Assembly: GCF_001746365.1 (NCBI RefSeq)
Contig: NZ_MJAJ01000018.1
Coordinates: 143,649-195,424 of the forward strand
Direction of reading: 5' to 3'
DNA: 51,776 nt
Source: Streptomyces sp. LUP30
Lineage (GTDB): Bacteria; Actinomycetota; Actinomycetes; Streptomycetales; Streptomycetaceae
Positions 47,604-51,776 of the stretch are shown in pieces. Made by a program: the position numbers and the translations under genes. Each line of letters begins with the position of its first letter. The first letter of the stretch is position 1. Under the pieces are notes generated by a model. That model was not told where the DNA came from. It was given only the letters and a program-made list of their open reading frames with translations, and ran no database searches.

Positions 47604-49898
47604 TCAGGCCGGGCGCAGCCAGATCGTCGCCAGCGGGGGCAGGGTCACGCGGACGGTCGCCGGGTGGCCGTGGCGGCCCTGTGGCTCCGGTTTGACCGGG
47701 TCGGGGCCGGTGACGCCGCTGCCTCCGTACGCGGACGCGTCGGTGTTGAGCACCTCGTGCCAGGCCGGCACGTCGTCGGGGACGCCCAGAAGGTAGTCGT
47801 GGCGCACCACGGGCGAGAGGTTGCTGACGCACAGCAGCGGGGAACCCTCGGCGTCGTGGCGCAGGAACGCGAAGACGTTGTCCTCGGCCGCGTCGCCGAC
47901 CACCCACGCGAAACCGGCGGGGTCGGTGTCCAGCTGCCAGAGCGCGGGCGTCGCCCGGTAGACGGCGTTGAGGTCGCGCACCAGGTCCCGGACGCCCCGG
48001 TGGTCCGCCTCGGCCCCGTACGCCGGATCCAGCAGCCACCAGTCGGGGCCGTGCGCCTCCGACCACTCCGCGCCCTGGGCGAACTCCTGCCCCATGAACA
48101 GCAGTTGCTTGCCGGGGTGGGCCCACATGAACGCCAGATAGGCCCGCAGAGCGGCGCGCTGCTGCCACCAGTCGCCGGGCATCTTCGACACCAGCGAGCG
48201 CTTCCCGTGCACCACCTCGTCGTGCGAGATGGGCAGCACGTAGTTCTCGCTGTAGGCGTACACCATCGAGAACGTCATCTCGTGGTGGTGGTACCTGCGA
48301 TGCACCGGCTCGTGGCTCATGTAGTCCAGCGAGTCGTGCATCCAGCCCATGTTCCACTTCAGCCCGAAGCCGAGCCCGCCGAAGCCGCTCGGTCCCGGGT
48401 GGTCGGTGGCCCGCGTGACCCCGTCCCAGGCCGTGGACTCCTCCGCGATGGTGACGACGCCGGGACTGCGGCGGTACACCGTCGCGTTCATCTCCTGAAG
48501 GAAGGCCACCGCGTCCAGGTTCTCCCGGCCGCCGTGCTCGTTCGGGGTCCACTGGCCGGGCTCGCGCGAGTAGTCGAGGTAGAGCATCGAGGCGACGGCG
48601 TCCACCCGCAGCCCGTCGATGTGGAACTCCTCGCACCAGTACACCGCGTTGGCCACCAGGAAGTTGCGCACCTCGCGCCGGCCGAAGTCGAACTCCAGCG
48701 TCCCCCAGTCCGGGTGCGCGGCCCGCAGCGGGTCCTCGTGCTCGTACAGCGGACGCCCGTCGAACTCGGCGAGGGCCCAGTCGTCGCGCGGGAAGTGCGC
48801 CGGCACCCAGTCCATCAGGACGCCGATGCCGGCCCGGTGCAGGGCGTCCACCAGGTACTTGAAGTCGTCCGGTGTGCCCAGCCGGGCCGTGGGAGCGTAG
48901 AAACCGGTGACCTGGTAGCCCCAGGAGCCGCCGAAGGGATGCTCGGCGACCGGCATCAGCTCGACGTGGGTGAAACCCAGATCCTTGACGTAGGCGGGCA
49001 GCTGGTCGGCGAGCTGGCGATAGGTGAGGCCGGGCCGCCAGGACGGCAGATGGATCTCGTACACGGAGAACGGGGCCTGGTGCACGGGTATCGCGGCCCG
49101 CCGGGCCAGCCACTCCTCGTCGCCCCACGCGTAGTGCGAGGCGTCCACGATCGACGAGGTCGCGGGCGGGACCTCGGTGCGCCGGGCCATCGGGTCGGCG
49201 CGCAGGGTGTGCGAGCCGTCGGGCCGGGTGATGTCGAACTTGTACAGCTCACCCTCGCCGACACCCGGCACGAACAGCTCCCAGACGCCCGTCGAGCCGA
49301 GCGAGCGCATCGGGAACCCCGTACCGTCCCAGAAGTTGAACGAGCCGGCCACGCGCACGCCGCGCGCGTTCGGAGCCCACACGGAGAAGCTGGTGCCGCT
49401 GACCCCCTGATGGACCCGCGGATGCGCGCCGAGCACCGTCCACAACTGTTCGTGCCGGCCCTCGCCGATCAGGTGCAGGTCCAGCTCGCCCAGCGTGGGC
49501 AGGAAGCGGTAGGCGTCCTCGGTCTCCACGGTCACGTCGTCGTAGGAGACGAGCAGCCGGTGGACCGGGACCTCCGTCAGGGGCAGCAGGCCGGAGAAGA
49601 AGCCGTCGCCGTCGTCCTGGAGTTCGGCGCGCAGATCGCCCGCGAGCACCGTGACGGACCGGGCGTACGGGCGCAGCGCCCGGAAGACGACCCCGCCGGC
49701 CACCGGATGCGCGCCGAGCACCGAGTGCGGGGCGTGATGGGAGCCGTGCAGCAGACGCTCGCGGTCGCCGGCGTCCAGCGCGGGGGACACCGGCGGCGCG
49801 GGGGCAGCGGCCGTCGCGGGGGAGGGATCCGGCGCGGGTGCGACGGCGGAATTCTCGTTCTTCCCGTCGGCCTTCTTGACCTTCTTCGTGGGAGTCAC
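47604..49898 (-). CDS. glgB: 1,4-alpha-glucan branching enzyme
   Basis: 764 aa, GH13. It moves short maltooligosaccharides to form alpha-1,6 branches in glycogen-like glucan. A 40-residue Ala/Pro-rich extension precedes an N-terminal domain, a CBM48 (WAPNARGVRVAGSFNFWDGT), and the catalytic barrel with LMPVAEHPFGGSWGYQVTG, GLRVDAVASMLYLDYSR (nucleophile Asp near 434), VVTIAEESTAWDGVT (acid/base Glu near 482) and LPISHDEVVHGK. The GTG at 49898 has AGGAGG nine bases before it. It lies 13 bases after mak, in the GlgE-pathway order treS-mak-glgB. Confidence 0.96.
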   Translation of the reverse strand: MTPTKKVKKADGKNENSAVAPAPDPSPATAAAPAPPVSPALDAGDRERLLHGSHHAPHSVLGAHPVAGGVVFRALRPYARSVTVLAGDLRAELQDDGDGFFSGLLPLTEVPVHRLLVSYDDVTVETEDAYRFLPTLGELDLHLIGEGRHEQLWTVLGAHPRVHQGVSGTSFSVWAPNARGVRVAGSFNFWDGTGFPMRSLGSTGVWELFVPGVGEGELYKFDITRPDGSHTLRADPMARRTEVPPATSSIVDASHYAWGDEEWLARRAAIPVHQAPFSVYEIHLPSWRPGLTYRQLADQLPAYVKDLGFTHVELMPVAEHPFGGSWGYQVTGFYAPTARLGTPDDFKYLVDALHRAGIGVLMDWVPAHFPRDDWALAEFDGRPLYEHEDPLRAAHPDWGTLEFDFGRREVRNFLVANAVYWCEEFHIDGLRVDAVASMLYLDYSREPGQWTPNEHGGRENLDAVAFLQEMNATVYRRSPGVVTIAEESTAWDGVTRATDHPGPSGFGGLGFGLKWNMGWMHDSLDYMSHEPVHRRYHHHEMTFSMVYAYSENYVLPISHDEVVHGKRSLVSKMPGDWWQQRAALRAYLAFMWAHPGKQLLFMGQEFAQGAEWSEAHGPDWWLLDPAYGAEADHRGVRDLVRDLNAVYRATPALWQLDTDPAGFAWVVGDAAEDNVFAFLRHDAEGSPLLCVSNLSPVVRHDYLLGVPDDVPAWHEVLNTDASAYGGSGVTGPDPVKPEPQGRHGHPATVRVTLPPLATIWLRPA

Positions 49899-49911
49899 GT
49901 ACGGAGCCTCC

Positions 49912-51312
49912 TCAAGGCAGGTCGGGTGCGGCGAGGCGATGTATCGCGGACAGGGGGACGGGGAGCCAGTCGGGGCGGTGCCGGGCCTCGTAGACGACCT
50001 CGTAGACCGCCTTGTCCGTCTCGTAGGCCCGCAGCAGCACGGGGTCGGTGCGCGGGTCGACGCCCGCCGCCTCGGCGTAGCCGGAGCAGTAGGCGGCCCG
50101 GCAGGCGTGGGCCCAGCCAGGGTCCGGCGGGTCCGCCGAGTGGGCCGCGTAGTCGAAGGACCGCAGCATGCCCGCCACGTCCCGCACGGTGGGCTGCGGC
50201 ATCCGCCGCTCGGCCAGCGGCCTGGCCGGCTCCCCTTCGAAGTCGATCAGCGTCCACTCGCCGGCGGACGTGCGCAGGCACTGCCCGAGGTGCAGGTCGC
50301 CGTGGACGCGCTGGGCGGTCCAGGTGCGGCCCTCGGCCGCGAGGTCGGCCAGAGCCGTGAAGGCGGTGCGCAGCGCCGGCGCGTAGGGGCGCAGCGCCGG
50401 CACCGCCTGTGCGGCCGCGTCGAGCCGCTCGGTCATGCCGTCCACCATCGGCCCTATCTGGGACTGCCCCAGCGTCGCCGTGGGCAGCGCCCGGGCCAGC
50501 GCCCCGTGCACCTCGGCCGTGGCCCGCCCCAGCGCCCGGGCCTCGGCGACGAAGTCCTCGCCCTTGGCCAGCTCCCGCAGCGCCAGCTCCCAGCCGTCCG
50601 CGGCACCCTGCAGATAGGGCTGGAGCACGCCCAGGACGAAGGACTCGTCCTCGTCCTGGCCGTCGCCGCCCTGGCTCTCGCCGAGGTCGGCCTGCAGCCA
50701 CGCCGTCGGCGCGGGCACCCGTGGGCAGCCCTCGCGGGCCAGCGCCAGCGGCAGCTCCAGGTCGGGGTTGACGCCCGGCACGACCCGGCGCAAGAGCTTC
50801 AGAATGAACGTATCTCCAAAGACGACGGACGAATTCGACTGCTCGCCCGTCAGCCGGCGCGGGACCAGCCCCGACCGGATCTCCTGCCCCGGATCCCGCT
50901 CGAAGCGCAGCGTGCCGATCCGGGCCCGGGTGCGCAGCGCCTCCAGCAGCACCTCGGCGGGCCGGGCGTCGTACAGGGCGTCGAAGACGGTCCGCCCGGC
51001 CAGCGGCCCCTGGGCCACGTGCCCGATCAGCGCGGGTGCCAGCCGGGGCGGCAGCGCCTCGCGGACGCCGAGCAGCAGCTGGTAGCAGTCACCGGGCCCC
51101 GGGCCCTGACGGGCGCGCACCAGCAGGTGGTACAGCCCCAGCCTGGAGTCGGCCGGTAGCAGCTCGGTGGCCGCGACCAGCGAGAACCCGGTGACCGGAC
51201 GCCCCTTGCCGGCGAACCAGCGCTGCCGTGGCAGCCACTCGCGCAGCAGGGGATCCAGTGACCCGAGGAGGCCGGGGACTGTCTTGCCGGAGAGCGTGAC
51301 CGTTTCCGCCAT
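49912..51312 (-). CDS. mak: Maltokinase (Pep2)
   Basis: 466 aa. It phosphorylates maltose with ATP to maltose 1-phosphate, the donor for GlgE. The eukaryotic-like kinase fold shows GLLGSLDPLLREWLPRQRWF at the N-terminus (family cap), EQSNSSVVFGDTFILKLLRR, the catalytic loop VHGDLHLGQCL and the metal motif LIDFEGEPARPL. ATG at 51312 with AAAGGA upstream. It is separate from treS here, whereas some actinomycetes fuse them. treS lies 87 bases upstream with a hairpin between. Confidence 0.95.
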   Translation of the reverse strand: MAETVTLSGKTVPGLLGSLDPLLREWLPRQRWFAGKGRPVTGFSLVAATELLPADSRLGLYHLLVRARQGPGPGDCYQLLLGVREALPPRLAPALIGHVAQGPLAGRTVFDALYDARPAEVLLEALRTRARIGTLRFERDPGQEIRSGLVPRRLTGEQSNSSVVFGDTFILKLLRRVVPGVNPDLELPLALAREGCPRVPAPTAWLQADLGESQGGDGQDEDESFVLGVLQPYLQGAADGWELALRELAKGEDFVAEARALGRATAEVHGALARALPTATLGQSQIGPMVDGMTERLDAAAQAVPALRPYAPALRTAFTALADLAAEGRTWTAQRVHGDLHLGQCLRTSAGEWTLIDFEGEPARPLAERRMPQPTVRDVAGMLRSFDYAAHSADPPDPGWAHACRAAYCSGYAEAAGVDPRTDPVLLRAYETDKAVYEVVYEARHRPDWLPVPLSAIHRLAAPDLP

Positions 51313-51360
51313 GGCGTCGCATTCCTTTCCCCGCGGGGGTCGGGGTGTTACTCATGCGTG

Positions 51361-51397
51361 CCCCGGGCGGGGCAGGGGAAACCGCCCCGCCTCGGGG
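51361..51397 (-). terminator. Hairpin between treS and mak
   Basis: Arms CCCCG-GGCGGGGC (51361-51373) and GCCCCGCC-t-CGGGG (51384-51397), one bulged T, 10-base loop. Placed just after the treS stop inside a likely operon; it may reduce read-through to mak or stabilise the treS 3' end. Confidence 0.6.
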
Positions 51398-51399
51398 TT

Positions 51400-51776
51400 C
51401 TAGGCTGCGTCCTTGCGCAGCCTGAACCAGTAGAAGCCGTGCCCGGCCAGCGTCAGCAGGTAGGGCAGTTCACCGACCGCCGGGAAGCGCACCCCGCCGA
51501 AGAGCTCCACCGGGTACCGCCCGTTGAAGCGGCTGAGGTCGAGTTCGGTGGGCTGTGCGAAGCGTGAGAAGTTGTGCACGCACAGCACCAGGTCGTCCTC
51601 GTGTTCGCGCAGGAAGGCCAGGACGGCGGGGTTGGAGGAGGGCAGTTCGGTGTAGGTGCCCAGGCCGAAGGCGTGGTTCTGTTTGCGGATCTCGATCATG
51701 CGGCGGGTCCAGTGCAGCAGTGAGGAGGGCGACGACATGGACGCCTCGACGTTGGTGACCTGGTAGCCGTAGACGG
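51400..51776 (-). CDS. treS: Trehalose synthase / alpha-amylase-family, C-terminal part (partial)
   Basis: The last 125 codons are in the window; the 5' end is beyond it. The sequence VYGYQVTNVEASMSSPSSLL, HWTRRMIEIRKQNHAFGLGT and LAFLREHEDDLVLCVHNFSR is typical of the end of the TreS barrel and C-terminal beta domain, ending LAGHGFYWFRLRKDAA. TreS interconverts maltose and trehalose. With mak and glgB downstream it supplies maltose for the GlgE route; glgE should lie just outside. Confidence 0.93.
   Translation of the reverse strand, partial: VYGYQVTNVEASMSSPSSLLHWTRRMIEIRKQNHAFGLGTYTELPSSNPAVLAFLREHEDDLVLCVHNFSRFAQPTELDLSRFNGRYPVELFGGVRFPAVGELPYLLTLAGHGFYWFRLRKDAA

Overview
The window is chromosomal DNA of a Streptomyces-type actinomycete. 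The evidence is very high G+C with almost exclusively G/C third codon positions, frequent GTG starts, the hyphal cytoskeleton pair filP and scy side by side, the actinobacterial mismatch endonuclease NucS, a GlgE-type treS-mak-glgB cluster, and a gene order that, as I remember it, follows the S. coelicolor SCO5376 to SCO5442 interval. I see no tRNA, rRNA, CRISPR array, insertion sequence or prophage. This is core chromosome rather than an island.

Layout. 1-7.7 kb: the start of a secreted protein under a chitinase-type promoter with paired DasR-like sites (reverse), a PduO-type cobalamin adenosyltransferase, a STAS anti-sigma antagonist, a large membrane-anchored P-loop ATPase with a Ser/Pro tail, nucS, and small conserved genes around a luciferase-like monooxygenase. 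7.7-11.7 kb: two tandem, evidently duplicated ABC-2 exporter pairs. 11.8-16.8 kb: filP and scy. 17-20 kb: methylmalonyl-CoA epimerase diverging from a thiolase and meaB, i.e. the propionyl/methylmalonyl-CoA branch. 19.9-20.7 kb: a repeat-rich gene-poor stretch that holds the frameshifted remains of a sensor histidine kinase. 20.7-28.4 kb: MarR and TetR regulators, an overlapping operon of three AIM24-family genes, two DUF3817 membrane proteins, a thiamine-binding-type protein, a secreted matrixin-like metalloprotease and a CnoX-like thioredoxin/TPR protein. 28.4-32.5 kb: a 646-base regulatory region with three palindromes, followed by a DUF6230 / DUF6114 / low-complexity secreted protein gene set of unknown function. 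32.6-38.7 kb: central carbon genes pyk, ackA, pta (reverse) diverging from pfkA. 38.7-47.3 kb: an XRE-type regulator, a possibly decayed small gene, a DcuSR/CitAB-type two-component system diverging from a C4-dicarboxylate transporter gene, a MerR-thioredoxin pair, and a HelD-family RNA polymerase recycling ATPase. 47.6 kb to the end: glgB, mak (pep2) and the 3' end of treS, making alpha-glucan from trehalose/maltose.

Recurring themes. At least nine genes have a TANNNT -10 hexamer only 6 to 8 bases before the start codon and (apart from tetR, which also has GGAGG) no convincing ribosome-binding site, so they are probably leaderless; this also settles several start choices. Strong perfect hairpins separate most transcription units. 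The least-explained parts are the DUF6230/DUF6114 set with its palindrome array, the three-gene AIM24 operon, and the histidine-kinase scar at 20.2-20.6 kb.
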